Shown: positions 48,998 to 60,750, counted from the first letter of the stretch. The stretch: DNA of 64,000 nt from Caballeronia sp. INDeC2 (GCF_023631325.1 NZ_JALQDG010000010.1:62001-126000), one strand, 5' to 3'. Made by a program: numbers and translations. Notes: a model not told the origin generated them from the sequence alone.

Positions 48998-51856
48998 TTA
49001 CTTCGCGATGACCTGCGCGCCCTTCAGGCGGCCGAACGCGCCTTCCACGAGCGCCTTCTGCTGCTCGTAGTGCTTCGCGTAGTAACCGACCGCCGGCGAC
49101 GCCGAAGCCGGACGGCCGCTGTAGGCCAGCTTCATGCCTTCGCGCATGCCTTCGCGCAGATGGTGCTCGACGTAGAACCAGGCACCCTGGTTCTGCGGCT
49201 CGTCCTGCACCCAGACCACTTCGGTCGCGTTCTCGTATTTCTTGAGTTCCGCGTCGAACTGCTTGTGCGCGAACGGATACAGCTGCTCGATACGCACGAT
49301 GGCGACATCGTTGCTCTTCGCTTCGCGGCGATGCGCGACGAGGTCGTAGTACACGCGGCCCGAGCACACGATCACACGCTTGACCTTCTTCGGCTCGATC
49401 CCCTCTTCGACTTCACCGATGACCGGCTGGAACGAGCCCTTCGACAGTTCCGCCAGATCCGACACGGCTTCCTTGTGACGCAGCAGCGACTTCGGCGTGA
49501 AGATGATGAGCGGCTTGCGGAACAGGCGGATCATCTGACGGCGCAGCAGGTGGAAGACCTGCGCCGGCGTCGTCGGCTGGACCACTTGCATGTTGTGGTC
49601 CGCGCACAGTTGCAGGAAGCGCTCGATACGCGCCGACGAGTGTTCCGGACCCTGACCTTCGTAGCCGTGCGGCAGCATCATCGTGAGACCGGAGACGCGG
49701 CCCCACTTCACTTCGCCCGACGAGATGAACTGGTCGATCACGACCTGCGCGCCGTTCACGAAGTCGCCGAACTGCGCTTCCCACGCGACGAACGTGTTCG
49801 GCTCGGCCGTCGAATAGCCGTACTCGAAACCGAGCACCGCTTCTTCGGACAGCACGGAATCGATCACCGTGAACTTGGCCTGGCCTTCCGCGATGTTCTG
49901 CAGCGGAATGTACGTGCCGTCGTTCCAGCGCTCGCGGTTCTGATCGTGCAGCACGGCGTGACGGTGCGTGAACGTGCCGCGGCCCGAGTCCTGGCCCGTC
50001 AGACGCACGGCGTAGCCCGATGCGACCAGCGACGCGAACGCGAGATGCTCGCCCATGCCCCAGTCGAGCTTGGCTTCGCCGAGACCCATCGCGCGGCGAT
50101 CGTTGATCACGCGCTCGACGAGCGGGTGAACCTTGAAGTTCTCGGGGATCGTCGTGATGCGCTCGGCGAGACGCTTCAGTTCGGCGAGCGGCACGGCGGT
50201 GTCAGCCGCGTCGGTCCACTTGCGGTTCAGGAACGGCACCCAGTCGACCGCGTACTTGCTCTTGTAGTTCGAGAGCACCGGATCGATCGTATGATGGCCT
50301 TCGTCCATCGCCTGACGATATTCCTTGACGTACTTGTCCGCGTCCTCGGCCGTGATCACGCCTTGCTGCACGAGCTTTTCAGCGTAGACGGCGCGCGTGC
50401 CCGGATGCTTCGCGATGGTCTTGTACATCAGCGGCTGCGTGACCGCCGGCGTGTCCTGCTCGTTGTGGCCGAGCTTGCGGAAGCAGATGATGTCGACGAC
50501 CACGTCCTTGTGGAACTTCATGCGGAAGTCGATCGCGAGCTGCGTGGCGAGCACGACGGCTTCGGGATCGTCGCCGTTCACGTGCAGTACCGGCGCCTCG
50601 ATCATCTTCACGACGTCCGAGCAGTACAGCGTCGAGCGCGCATCGCGCGGGTCCGACGTGGTGAAGCCGATCTGATTGTTGATGACGATGTGCAGCGTGC
50701 CGTGCGTACCGTAGCCGCGCGTCTGCGCGAGGTTCAGCGTTTCCATCACGACGCCCTGGCCCGCGAAGGCCGCGTCGCCGTGCACTTGCACCGGCAGCAC
50801 CTGCAGACCTTCTTCGTCGCCGCGACGGTCCATACGCGCCTTGGCCGAGCCTTCGACCACCGGATTCACGATTTCCAGGTGCGACGGGTTGAACGCAAGC
50901 GACAGGTGAACCGGGCCGCCTTCGGTCGACACGTCCGACGAGAAGCCCTTGTGGTACTTCACGTCGCCGGCCGGCAGGTCATCGACGTGCTTGCCTTCGA
51001 ATTCGGCGAAGAGGTCCGCCGGCATCTTGCCGAGCGTATTGACCAGCACGTTCAGACGCCCACGATGCGCCATGCCGATGACGATTTCCTGCACGCCGCT
51101 CTTGCCCGCGTGACGAACGACTTCGTCCATCGACGCGATGAAGCTCTCGCCGCCTTCCAGCGAAAAGCGCTTTTGACCGACGTACTTGGTGTGCAGGAAA
51201 CGCTCGAGGCCTTCGGCGGCCGTCAGGCGATTGAGGATGTGCTTTTTCTTTTCATTCGAGAAGTTCGGCGTCGAGCGGATCGACTCGAGCTTCTCCTTCC
51301 ACCAGCGCTTTTGCTCCGGATCGCTGATGTACATGAATTCGGCGCCGATCGTGCCGCAGTAGGTATCGCGCAGCGCCTTGACGATGTCGCGCAGCGATGC
51401 CTGCTCGAAACCGAAATACAGGTTGTTCGCGTTGAACACCTGATCCATGTCGGCTTCGGTGAAGTCGTAGAAGCCGGGTTCGAGTTCGGGGATGGCGGGA
51501 CGCTCGCGGCGCTTGAGCGGATCGAGGTTCGCCCATTGCGTGCCGAGGAAACGATATGCCCCGATCAGCGATTGAACGTAGACTTGCTTGCGCGCGGTGG
51601 TGAGGTCGCCGGTGCTTTCACGCGGCAAGAAGGCATTCGCCTTCGCGCGCTGGGCGAAAGACTCGACGATGGGGCCGTGGGCCACGTCGTTGTGAGCCGT
51701 GCCGTCTGAAGCGGGCACGTTCTGCAACGCGTCGAAATAGGCTCGCCAGGTCTCGGGCACTGACGCGGGATTATCGAGATATTGCTCGTACAACTCTTCG
51801 ACGTACGGAGCATTACCGCCGAACAAGTAGGAGTTCGACTGGAATTGCTTCATCAT
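48998..51856 (-). CDS. odhA: 2-oxoglutarate dehydrogenase E1 component
   Basis: A 952-residue thiamine-diphosphate enzyme that decarboxylates 2-oxoglutarate and passes succinyl to E2. It starts MMKQFQSNSYLFGGNAPYVE. The thiamine-binding core includes GMAHRGRLNVLVNTLGKMPA and GDAAFAGQGVVMETLNLAQT. The pyrimidine domain follows with FEYGYSTAEPNTFVAWEAQF. Length matches SucA (933 aa). It is the first gene of the odh operon, with an AGGTGAG ribosome site. Confidence 0.98.
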   Translation of the reverse strand: MMKQFQSNSYLFGGNAPYVEELYEQYLDNPASVPETWRAYFDALQNVPASDGTAHNDVAHGPIVESFAQRAKANAFLPRESTGDLTTARKQVYVQSLIGAYRFLGTQWANLDPLKRRERPAIPELEPGFYDFTEADMDQVFNANNLYFGFEQASLRDIVKALRDTYCGTIGAEFMYISDPEQKRWWKEKLESIRSTPNFSNEKKKHILNRLTAAEGLERFLHTKYVGQKRFSLEGGESFIASMDEVVRHAGKSGVQEIVIGMAHRGRLNVLVNTLGKMPADLFAEFEGKHVDDLPAGDVKYHKGFSSDVSTEGGPVHLSLAFNPSHLEIVNPVVEGSAKARMDRRGDEEGLQVLPVQVHGDAAFAGQGVVMETLNLAQTRGYGTHGTLHIVINNQIGFTTSDPRDARSTLYCSDVVKMIEAPVLHVNGDDPEAVVLATQLAIDFRMKFHKDVVVDIICFRKLGHNEQDTPAVTQPLMYKTIAKHPGTRAVYAEKLVQQGVITAEDADKYVKEYRQAMDEGHHTIDPVLSNYKSKYAVDWVPFLNRKWTDAADTAVPLAELKRLAERITTIPENFKVHPLVERVINDRRAMGLGEAKLDWGMGEHLAFASLVASGYAVRLTGQDSGRGTFTHRHAVLHDQNRERWNDGTYIPLQNIAEGQAKFTVIDSVLSEEAVLGFEYGYSTAEPNTFVAWEAQFGDFVNGAQVVIDQFISSGEVKWGRVSGLTMMLPHGYEGQGPEHSSARIERFLQLCADHNMQVVQPTTPAQVFHLLRRQMIRLFRKPLIIFTPKSLLRHKEAVSDLAELSKGSFQPVIGEVEEGIEPKKVKRVIVCSGRVYYDLVAHRREAKSNDVAIVRIEQLYPFAHKQFDAELKKYENATEVVWVQDEPQNQGAWFYVEHHLREGMREGMKLAYSGRPASASPAVGYYAKHYEQQKALVEGAFGRLKGAQVIAK

Positions 51857-52112
51857 TTTACGCTCACCTTTCTTCGAGTTTCTCGAGGAAGTGCGGGTTA
51901 CGAAACCTTCCGCGCCACGGCCTGACCGTTTAGCGGATTGCGCGAATCAAGTCTGCTTGGAAGGACCTAAAAAGCGACAGCTAATCTCGGAAGCATAGCA
52001 CAGAAGCAATCGTCATATGACCGATCGCCGCATCTGCGCGGCACCGTCGTCCTTTACGCAACAAGCATGTGCGGGCTTTCATGAGATACGCAAGGGTCTC
52101 TTGCACGCCGTC

Positions 52113-52149
52113 GAAAAAAGCAAAAGCCGCCCAAAAGGCGGCTTTTGCT
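52113..52149 (-). terminator. Terminator of typA
   Basis: A 13-bp perfect stem (52119-52131 with 52137-52149), CAAAA loop, then a T-run on the minus strand. It lies 27 bases past the typA stop codon. The rest of the 319-base gap up to odhA holds the odh leader, with no gene. Confidence 0.9.
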
Positions 52150-52175
52150 CCGTCGATGCAAACCGCGCCCGACGC

Positions 52176-54002
<1,827 letters not shown>

Positions 54003-54230
54003 ATAGAGATGTCTTGGTTGTGCGCCGTCGGAGCGAGTCTCTTCAACGAGACTTCATGGCTCGGCAAGCCCCCCTTGAAACCGTCATGCAAGCATGACTA
54101 CGCGGGCCCGGCGCGGTGAGAACCGTAAATTATAGCACGCATGGATGTCGTTCCCTTGCAATAGGACGCAACCCGCACGTCTGCCCTCGCTTGTGCGCGA
54201 CCCATTGTTAAGCACTTTCATAAAAGAGTC

Positions 54231-54259
54231 TTGCACCGCCTGAAACGTCCGCCTATACT
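54231..54259 (+). promoter_or_regulatory. Sigma-70 promoter of the efflux operon
   Basis: TTGCAC (54231-54236), a 17-base spacer and TATACT (54254-54259), close to consensus. The predicted start near 54266 is about 32 bases ahead of the marR ATG. TAGTCAACTATTG (54265 onwards) overlaps the start point and could be a repressor site. Confidence 0.7.
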
Positions 54260-54297
54260 CCTGCCTAGTCAACTATTGCATCCGCATAATTATTTCC

Positions 54298-54813
54298 ATG
54301 AGCGACGCTCCGAAATCCGCAGCGATCGGCGATTACGTGCTCGCCGAGAGCGTCGGCTACCTGATCAGCCGGGTGCGCTCGACCATGTGGAACATGGTCA
54401 CGCAGCACACGACCTCCGAACTGGGCATCACGAGCACGCAGGCGAGCATTCTCTTCATGCTGGCGGTCGGCAAGTGCCTGACGGCCGCGGACATCGCCCG
54501 CGAATACGGGATCGATGCGAGCGCCGTGACGCGCCTCATCGACCGGCTGGAAAAGCGTGGCCTGCTCTCGCGCCTGCGCAGCGAGGAAGACCGGCGCGTC
54601 GTGCGCCTCGCGCTGACGGACGAAGGCCAGGCAACGGCCGAGAAGATTCCCGCCATCTTCACCCGCGTGCTGGACAACCTGCTCGCGGGCTTCACGCCCG
54701 AGGAAGTGGGCTTCCTGAAGAGCATGCTGCGCCGGATTCTGGCGAACTCCTGCGATCCCTCCGTCGCGCCGCTACTCGGCGGCATCGATAAGTCTGGTAC
54801 GTCATTGCGATGA
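54298..54813 (+). CDS. MarR-family regulator of the efflux operon
   Basis: A 171-residue winged-helix repressor. GITSTQASILFMLAVGKCLT and AADIAREYGIDASAVTRLID form the reading head, followed by the wing RSEEDRRVVRLALTDEG. Cysteines at VGKCL and NSCDPS could give redox sensitivity, but this is not shown. It is first in a four-gene unit with the outer-membrane channel, adaptor and transporter, so it most likely represses them and is relieved by a drug or phenolic ligand (family knowledge plus context). Confidence 0.9.
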   Translation: MSDAPKSAAIGDYVLAESVGYLISRVRSTMWNMVTQHTTSELGITSTQASILFMLAVGKCLTAADIAREYGIDASAVTRLIDRLEKRGLLSRLRSEEDRRVVRLALTDEGQATAEKIPAIFTRVLDNLLAGFTPEEVGFLKSMLRRILANSCDPSVAPLLGGIDKSGTSLR

Positions 54814-54831
54814 CAAGGAAATTCGTCATCG
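54801..54831. promoter_or_regulatory. Inverted repeats after marR, possible operator
   Basis: CGATGAC (54808-54814) and GTCATCG (54825-54831) form a perfect 7-bp inverted repeat with a 10-base spacer. GTCAT (54801-54805) with ATGAC (54810-54814) forms a second, overlapping one. Placed between marR and the channel gene, they suit a MarR site or an RNA hairpin. Confidence 0.4.
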
Positions 54832-54888
54832 TAAGCCTACAAAATGATTGCAACGTCCATCTTTAATTCTCATCTCAAGAGACGAGAT

Positions 54889-56415
54889 ATGAAACACCTT
54901 TCCCCGTCCGCGCTTCGCAGCGAAAGCCGCATGAAGGGCGTCGTGGCCGCCGCGTTGGCCGCGCTCGCGCTCGGCGGTTGCGCGAACTACGCCGGCATCT
55001 CGAGCGACAAGCACATTGCCGCGCCTGAAAACTTCGAGGCCACGCAGAGCCTGCCGGGACAAGGCGGCCAGTGGCCCGCGCTCGACTGGGCGAAGCAGTT
55101 CGGCGATCCGCAACTGCCGCAACTGATCGACGAGGCGCTCGCGGGCAATCCGTCCATCGCGCAGGCGCAGTCGCGTATCGCGAAGGCGTCGTCGTATATC
55201 GAAACGTCGCGCTCAGCGCTCTATCCGAAGGTCAACGGATCGTATTCGTGGACACGCGAGCTGTATTCGGCCAACGCCCTCTTTCCGCCGCCCTACGGCG
55301 GCACCTGGTTCAGTGAGAACAACGTGCTCGCGAGCGCGTCGTGGGAACTCGATCTGTGGGGCAAGAACCGCTCACGCCTGAATATGGCGGTGTCGCAGGA
55401 AAAGGCTGCCGAAGCGGACATGCAACAGGCGCGCGTGACGCTGGCGGCGTCGGTTGCGCGCACCTATAACCAGCTCGCGCTGCTCTATGCGCTGCGCGAC
55501 GTCGCCCAGCGCGAGATCGCGAACCGGCAGGATGTCGGGCGCATCACGAACGGACGCGTCGCGGCCGGGCTCGACACGAGAGTCGAGAGCCGCACGGCGG
55601 AAGGCAATGTCGCGACGAGCCAAACGAACTCGACCGAGCTCGACGGGCAGATCGAAACCGTGCGCTATCAGCTCGCCGCGCTGCTCGGGAAGGGCCCGGA
55701 CCGCGGCATGCAGATCGCCAAGCCGGTGATCGATCCGAGCGTCAACGTCACGCTGCCCGACAACGTGCCGGCCGATCTCGTCGCGCGCCGCCCGGACATC
55801 GTCGCCGCGCGCTGGCAGGTGGAAGCCGCGACGCACAACATCAAGGAAGCGAAGGCCGAGTTCTTCCCGGACATCAACCTCGCGGCGGGCTTCGGTTTCG
55901 ATGCGTTCGGCTGGGGCCGCTTCCTGCAGGCGAGCAGCCGTCAAATTCAGTTGGGACCGGCGGTGCATCTGCCGATCTTCGATGCCGGCGCCCTGCGCGC
56001 CCAGTTGAAAGGCCGTTATGCCGACTTCGAGGGCGATGTCGCGAACTACAATCAGACGCTCATCAATGCGATGAACGACGTCGCGACCAACATTTCCGCG
56101 ATCCGCTCGCTCGACAAGCAGATGGCCGACGCCCAGCGCGCGCTCGCGGCGGCGTCGAGCGCGTATCAACTCGCGGTGATCCGCTACAAGGCAGGCCTGT
56201 CGCCGCAATTGCAGGTGCTCAACGCCGACGAAAACCGCCTCGCCAACGAGCAGACCGTGACGAACCTGCGCCTTAAGCGCACCGATCTGCAAATCGCGCT
56301 GATCAAATCGCTGGGCGGCGGCTTCGACGCGACGAGCACGAATCTCGCGATCGACGGCAGCGGACAGAGTCAGGCGAGCACGCAAGCGGCGAACGAAGCG
56401 ACGCCGTCGAAGTAA
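54889..56415 (+). CDS. NodT-type outer-membrane efflux lipoprotein
   Basis: A 508-residue TolC-like outer-membrane channel. The signal peptide ends in the lipobox LGGC (residue about 31). Two outer-membrane efflux domains follow, with LPQLIDEALAGNPSIAQAQS, SWELDLWGKNRSRLNMAVSQ and AARWQVEAATHNIKEAKAEF as in the NodT/OprM family. The ATG at 54889 (MKHLSPSALRS) gives a proper signal peptide; an upstream in-frame start does not. It is followed after 53 bases by the EmrA-like gene. Confidence 0.92.
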   Translation: MKHLSPSALRSESRMKGVVAAALAALALGGCANYAGISSDKHIAAPENFEATQSLPGQGGQWPALDWAKQFGDPQLPQLIDEALAGNPSIAQAQSRIAKASSYIETSRSALYPKVNGSYSWTRELYSANALFPPPYGGTWFSENNVLASASWELDLWGKNRSRLNMAVSQEKAAEADMQQARVTLAASVARTYNQLALLYALRDVAQREIANRQDVGRITNGRVAAGLDTRVESRTAEGNVATSQTNSTELDGQIETVRYQLAALLGKGPDRGMQIAKPVIDPSVNVTLPDNVPADLVARRPDIVAARWQVEAATHNIKEAKAEFFPDINLAAGFGFDAFGWGRFLQASSRQIQLGPAVHLPIFDAGALRAQLKGRYADFEGDVANYNQTLINAMNDVATNISAIRSLDKQMADAQRALAAASSAYQLAVIRYKAGLSPQLQVLNADENRLANEQTVTNLRLKRTDLQIALIKSLGGGFDATSTNLAIDGSGQSQASTQAANEATPSK

Positions 56416-56468
56416 GCCGCGCACAAGAACACGCATCAAGACCAATACGGAATATTCGGAGTCTTTTC

Positions 56469-57713
56469 ATGAGCGACCCTCAACAAACCGCGGCCGCGCC
56501 AGCGCCGAAGCAAAGCAACGGCAAACGCCGCCGGCTGATGACGCTGATCGTGCTCGTCATCATCATCGCCGCCGTCGCGTACGGGCTGTACTACTTCCTC
56601 GTCGCGCGCTTCCATGAAGCCACCGACGACGCCTACGTCAACGGCAACGTCGTGCAGATCACGCCGCAGGTCGTCGGCACGGTGATCTCGGTGAACGCGG
56701 ACGACACGCAGACCGTGAAGGTTGGCGATCCTCTCGTCGCGCTCGATCCCGCCGACTCGAAGGTCGCGCTCGATCAGGCCGAAGCGAATCTCGCGCAGAC
56801 GGTGCGCCAGGTCCGCACGTTCTTCGTGAACAACAACCAGTACGAAGCGCAAATCGCCTTGCGCCGCTCGGATCTGTCGCGCGCGCAGGACGATCTGAAG
56901 CGCCGCATGCAGGTCGCGCAGACGGGCGCGGTGTCGCAGGAAGAAATCTCGCATGCCCGCGACGCGGTCCGTGGCGCGCAAGCCGCGCTCGACGCCGCCC
57001 AACAGGAACTCGCGTCGAACCGGTCGCTCACGTCCAATACGACTATCGCCGGTCACCCGAACGTGCTCGCGGCGGCCGCCAAGGTGCGCGACTCGTATAT
57101 CAACTTCGCGCGCAACACGCTGCCGGCGCCGGTGACGGGCTACGTCGCGAAGCGCTCGGTGCAAGTCGGCCAGCGCGTGTCGCCGGGCAATCCGCTGATG
57201 GCGATCGTGCCGCTCAACGGCGTATGGGTCGACGCGAACTTCAAGGAAGTGCAACTGAAGCACATGCGCATCGGCCAGCCGGTGGAACTGACGGCCGACC
57301 TGTATGGATCGAGCGTCGTGTATCACGGCAAGGTGATCGGCTTCTCGGCCGGCACGGGCTCGGCGTTCTCGCTTCTGCCCGCTCAGAACGCGACGGGCAA
57401 CTGGATCAAGGTCGTGCAGCGTCTGCCGGTGCGTATCCAGCTCGATCCGAAGGAACTTGAGCAGCATCCGCTGCGTATCGGCCTCTCGATGAACGTCGAC
57501 GTGACGATCAAGAACGAGGAAGGCGGCCAGCTCGGCAACGCGCAGAACACGGTCTATCAGACCAACGTGTTCGACAACTACGGCGCGCAGGCCGATCAGG
57601 AAATCGCGCGCATCATCCAGCAGAACGCGGGCACGGGTTCGCCGGCGCAGAACACGCCGTCGTCGGCACATGGCCGCGCGACGAAGTCCGCATCGGCCGC
57701 CAAGCTGATGTAA
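56469..57713 (+). CDS. EmrA-like membrane fusion protein
   Basis: A 414-residue HlyD/EmrA adaptor. A membrane anchor lies at about residues 22-45 (LIVLVIIIAAVAYGLYYFLV). The lipoyl-like half-motifs DDAYVNGNVVQITPQVVGTV and APVTGYVAKRSVQVGQRVSP flank a long coiled-coil hairpin (about 95-185). It links the inner-membrane transporter to the outer-membrane channel. The C-terminus is an Ala/Ser-rich tail. It starts 53 bases after the channel gene. Confidence 0.94.
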   Translation: MSDPQQTAAAPAPKQSNGKRRRLMTLIVLVIIIAAVAYGLYYFLVARFHEATDDAYVNGNVVQITPQVVGTVISVNADDTQTVKVGDPLVALDPADSKVALDQAEANLAQTVRQVRTFFVNNNQYEAQIALRRSDLSRAQDDLKRRMQVAQTGAVSQEEISHARDAVRGAQAALDAAQQELASNRSLTSNTTIAGHPNVLAAAAKVRDSYINFARNTLPAPVTGYVAKRSVQVGQRVSPGNPLMAIVPLNGVWVDANFKEVQLKHMRIGQPVELTADLYGSSVVYHGKVIGFSAGTGSAFSLLPAQNATGNWIKVVQRLPVRIQLDPKELEQHPLRIGLSMNVDVTIKNEEGGQLGNAQNTVYQTNVFDNYGAQADQEIARIIQQNAGTGSPAQNTPSSAHGRATKSASAAKLM

Positions 57714-57725
57714 GCGGAATCGCCA

Positions 57726-59285
57726 ATGTCTTCGCAAAACGTCGTTCATCCGCCGCTGTCAGGCGGAAAGCTCGTCATCGGGACGATTGCCGTATCGCTC
57801 GCGGTGTTCATGAACGTGCTCGACACGTCGATCGCGAACGTCTCGATTCCGTCGATCTCCGGCGACCTCGGCGTGTCGTCTGATCAGGGCACGTGGGTCA
57901 TCACGTCGTTCGCGGTCGCCAATGCGATCTCGGTGCCGCTCACCGGCTGGCTCACGCAGCGCATTGGCCAAGTGCGGCTCTTTCTCGGCTCGATCATCTT
58001 GTTCGTGCTCGCGTCGTGGCTTTGCGGCCTCGCGCCGACGCTGCCGTTTCTTCTCGCCGCGCGCGTGCTGCAAGGCGCGGTCGCCGGCCCGATGATCCCG
58101 CTCTCGCAGACGCTCTTGCTCGCGAGCTATCCACGCGAAAAAGCGCCGATGGCGCTCTCGATGTGGTCGATGACCACGCTCATCGCGCCGGTCGCGGGCC
58201 CGGTGCTCGGCGGCTGGATCTCCGACAATATTTCGTGGCCGTGGATCTTCTACGTGAATATTCCGGTCGGCATCGCCGCGGCGATCGCCACGTTCGCGAT
58301 CTTCCGCGACCGCGACTCGGCGATCCGCAAGGCGCCGATCGACACCGTCGGGCTCGCGCTGCTCGTGATCTGGGTCGGCTCGCTGCAGGTCATGCTCGAC
58401 AAGGGCAAGGATCTCGACTGGTTCAACTCGACGACGATCGTCGTGCTCGCGCTCGTCGCGGTGATCTCGTTCGCGTTCTTCATCGTGTGGGAGCTGACGG
58501 CGGAGCATCCGGTCGTGGATCTGTCGCTGTTCGAGCTGCGCAATTTCACCGGCGGGACGATCGCGCTGTCGATCGGCTACGGGCTCTATTTCGGCAATCT
58601 GGTGCTGTTGCCGCTGTGGCTGCAAACCGATATCGGCTACACCGCGACGAACGCCGGCCTCGTGATGGCGCCCGTCGGCCTGTTCGCGATCCTGCTCTCA
58701 CCGATCACCGGCAAGTTCCTGCCGCGCACCGATCCGCGCTACATCGCGACCGCCGCGTTTCTCGTCTTCGCGTTGTGTTTCTGGATGCGCTCGCGCTATA
58801 CGACCGGCGTCGATACGTGGGCGCTCACGGTGCCGACGCTGATTCAAGGCATCGGCATGGCGGGCTTCTTCATTCCGCTCGTGTCTATCACGCTGTCGGG
58901 CTTGCCTGGGCATCGGATTCCGGCGGCGTCGGGCTTGTCGAACTTCGTGCGGATCATGTGCGGCGGCATCGGCACGTCGATCTTCTCGACTGCGTGGGAG
59001 CATCGTTCGATCGTGCATCACGCGCAGCTCGTCGAACAGGCCAATTCGTACAACCCTGTCTTCGCCAATTCGATGCAGCAGATGGGCGCGCTCGGCTTCT
59101 CGAAAGAGCAGACCTACGGCCTGTACAACAGCATGGCGACGCAACAGGCCGCGCAACTCGGCGTGAACGACATGTTCTATATCTCGGCGGGAATTTTCGT
59201 CGCGCTGATCGCGCTGATCTGGATCACGCGGCCCGAGCGTTCGGGCGGTGGGGATTCGGCAGCGGCGGCGTCGGCGGCGCATTGA
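57726..59285 (+). CDS. EmrB-like MFS drug transporter (DHA2 family)
   Basis: A 519-residue inner-membrane drug:H+ antiporter with 14 hydrophobic segments. Motifs include FMNVLDTSIANVSIPSISGD in helix 1, the DHA2 sequence LTQRIGQVRLFLGSIILFV, and GPVLGGWISDNISWPWIFYV (motif C). It works with EmrA and the NodT channel to expel hydrophobic compounds across both membranes. It starts 12 bases after emrA. A terminator follows. Confidence 0.94.
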   Translation: MSSQNVVHPPLSGGKLVIGTIAVSLAVFMNVLDTSIANVSIPSISGDLGVSSDQGTWVITSFAVANAISVPLTGWLTQRIGQVRLFLGSIILFVLASWLCGLAPTLPFLLAARVLQGAVAGPMIPLSQTLLLASYPREKAPMALSMWSMTTLIAPVAGPVLGGWISDNISWPWIFYVNIPVGIAAAIATFAIFRDRDSAIRKAPIDTVGLALLVIWVGSLQVMLDKGKDLDWFNSTTIVVLALVAVISFAFFIVWELTAEHPVVDLSLFELRNFTGGTIALSIGYGLYFGNLVLLPLWLQTDIGYTATNAGLVMAPVGLFAILLSPITGKFLPRTDPRYIATAAFLVFALCFWMRSRYTTGVDTWALTVPTLIQGIGMAGFFIPLVSITLSGLPGHRIPAASGLSNFVRIMCGGIGTSIFSTAWEHRSIVHHAQLVEQANSYNPVFANSMQQMGALGFSKEQTYGLYNSMATQQAAQLGVNDMFYISAGIFVALIALIWITRPERSGGGDSAAAASAAH

Positions 59286-59308
59286 TCGACTTGCCGCTGC
59301 AGGAAGAA

Positions 59309-59345
59309 AAGAGCCCGATTGATCGATCAATCGGGCTCTTTTTTA
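59309..59345. terminator. Bidirectional terminator between emrB and truB
   Basis: A 32-base perfect palindrome (59309-59340, centre 59324/59325) followed by TTTTT on the plus strand. It ends both the efflux operon and the convergent truB transcript. Confidence 0.92.
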
Positions 59346-60281
59346 TTGCGCTGTCACGATCAGCCGTTCGGGCGCCAGCACGCCCTCGCCGGCGCGCGCC
59401 ACGCCGAGCAAGCGGCCGCCCTCTTGCGCATAGACACGCACGCGGCCTTCTTCGAGACGATTTTCCACGACGTCGGCCAGACGCAGGCGTTGGCCGTGCA
59501 GGAAACGCTTCGTCGCTTCATCGTTCAACTGGACCGCGGGAAAGGTCGAAAGAAGCGCATCGACAGGCTGAAGCCGTGCATCGCGCTCGGCTTCGTTCAT
59601 GCCGATGAGTTCGTCCAGCGTGGCCGCATGTTCCAGCGTCAGCGCGCCCACGCCGGTGCGGCGCAGCGCCGTCAGATGCGCGCCGCAACCGAGCGCCTCC
59701 CCGATATCCTCCGCCAGCGTGCGCACATACGTGCCCTTGCTGCACGTCACGCGAAACGTCACCAGCGGCAATGCGCACGCGATCAACTGCAACGCGTGAA
59801 TCGTCACCTGACGACCTTCGCGTTCCACCGTCTGACCCGCGCGCGCGTATTCGTAAAGCGGCTTGCCGTCGCGCTTCAGAGCGGAGTACATCGGCGGGAC
59901 CTGGATGATGTCGCCGAGAAAACTCGTCATCGCTTCGGATACAGCGGCTTCGTCGCACGTTACGTCACGTGTGTCGACGGCCTCGCCCTCGGCATCCCCG
60001 GTCGTCGTGCTGATGCCGAGTCGCATGGTCGCTTCGTATGTCTTGTCGGCATCGAGCAGGTCTTGCGAAAACTTCGTCGCTTCGCCGAAGCACAGCGGCA
60101 GCAAGCCGGTCGCGAGCGGATCGAGCGTGCCCGTGTGGCCCGCCTTCTTCGCGAGATAAATCCGCTTCGCCTTGATGAGCGCGTCGTTACTTGATAGCCC
60201 GAGCGGCTTGTCCAGCAACAGCACGCCGTCCAGCGCGCGGCGCGGAATCTTCGGCCGCGCCTCGTTCTTCGAACCGCTCAT
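59343..60281 (-). CDS. truB: tRNA pseudouridine-55 synthase TruB
   Basis: A 312-residue enzyme that makes pseudouridine 55 in the T-loop of tRNAs. The N-terminal signature VLLLDKPLGLSSNDALIKAK and the catalytic Asp in HTGTLDPLATGLLPLCFGEA are clear. CSKGTYVRTLAEDIGEALGC and a C-terminal PUA-like part complete it. It starts three bases after the rbfA stop, so it is coupled to rbfA in the nusA-infB-rbfA-truB operon. Confidence 0.97.
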   Translation of the reverse strand: MSGSKNEARPKIPRRALDGVLLLDKPLGLSSNDALIKAKRIYLAKKAGHTGTLDPLATGLLPLCFGEATKFSQDLLDADKTYEATMRLGISTTTGDAEGEAVDTRDVTCDEAAVSEAMTSFLGDIIQVPPMYSALKRDGKPLYEYARAGQTVEREGRQVTIHALQLIACALPLVTFRVTCSKGTYVRTLAEDIGEALGCGAHLTALRRTGVGALTLEHAATLDELIGMNEAERDARLQPVDALLSTFPAVQLNDEATKRFLHGQRLRLADVVENRLEEGRVRVYAQEGGRLLGVARAGEGVLAPERLIVTAQ

Positions 60282-60284
60282 CGT

Positions 60285-60671
60285 TCAGGCGCCTTCCTGA
60301 CCGTCGTCCGCATCCTTCGCGCGGGAGGCGTTCGCTTCGTCGATCAGGCGAGACATTTCGACGGCCTTCTCGATCGTCTGGTCATAGTGGAAATGCAGCG
60401 TCGGCACCGTGTGGATATGCAGGCGCTTGAACAGCATATTGTGCAGATGCCCCGCGGCGTGATTCAGACCCTGCTCGGTCTGCTTCGGATCGCCGGTGAG
60501 CGTCGTGAAGTAGACCTTCGCGTGCGCGTAGTCGGGCGTGAGTTCGACGCTCTGAATCGTCACGAGACCGATGCGCGGGTCCTTGACCTCGCGCATGAGC
60601 TCCGAAAGATCGCGCTGGATCTGGTCCGCAATCTGCACGTTGCGGTTCGTGGATGTCCGTCTTTTAGCCAT
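60285..60671 (-). CDS. rbfA: 30S ribosome-binding factor RbfA
   Basis: A 128-residue KH-fold protein that helps mature the 5' end of 16S rRNA and the 30S subunit. Recognised by [40 protein letters not shown] with [11 protein letters not shown], and the [20 protein letters not shown] segment. The C-terminal tail is rich in Asp and Arg. It is located between infB and truB. Confidence 0.96.
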   Translation of the reverse strand: MAKRRTSTNRNVQIADQIQRDLSELMREVKDPRIGLVTIQSVELTPDYAHAKVYFTTLTGDPKQTEQGLNHAAGHLHNMLFKRLHIHTVPTLHFHYDQTIEKAVEMSRLIDEANASRAKDADDGQEGA

Positions 60672-60710
60672 GATGTCGTTTCCGTGTTTCTTTTCTTGCC
60701 GCCTGAAGCA

Positions 60711-60750
60711 AAAAGGGCGGAGCGAGCCGCCAGGCTCACCCCGCCCTTTT
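60711..60750 (-). terminator. Terminator-like hairpin between infB and rbfA
   Basis: AAAAGGGCGG (60711-60720) pairs with CCGCCCTTTT (60741-60750), with an inner GAGCC/GGCTC stem, followed on the minus strand by TTTTTGC. It may reduce rbfA-truB expression relative to infB. Confidence 0.75.

Noticed and set aside
48971..51709. 912-residue open frame opposite odhA
   Set aside because: Antisense shadow caused by high GC and codon bias of odhA. No motif and very high Arg/His content.
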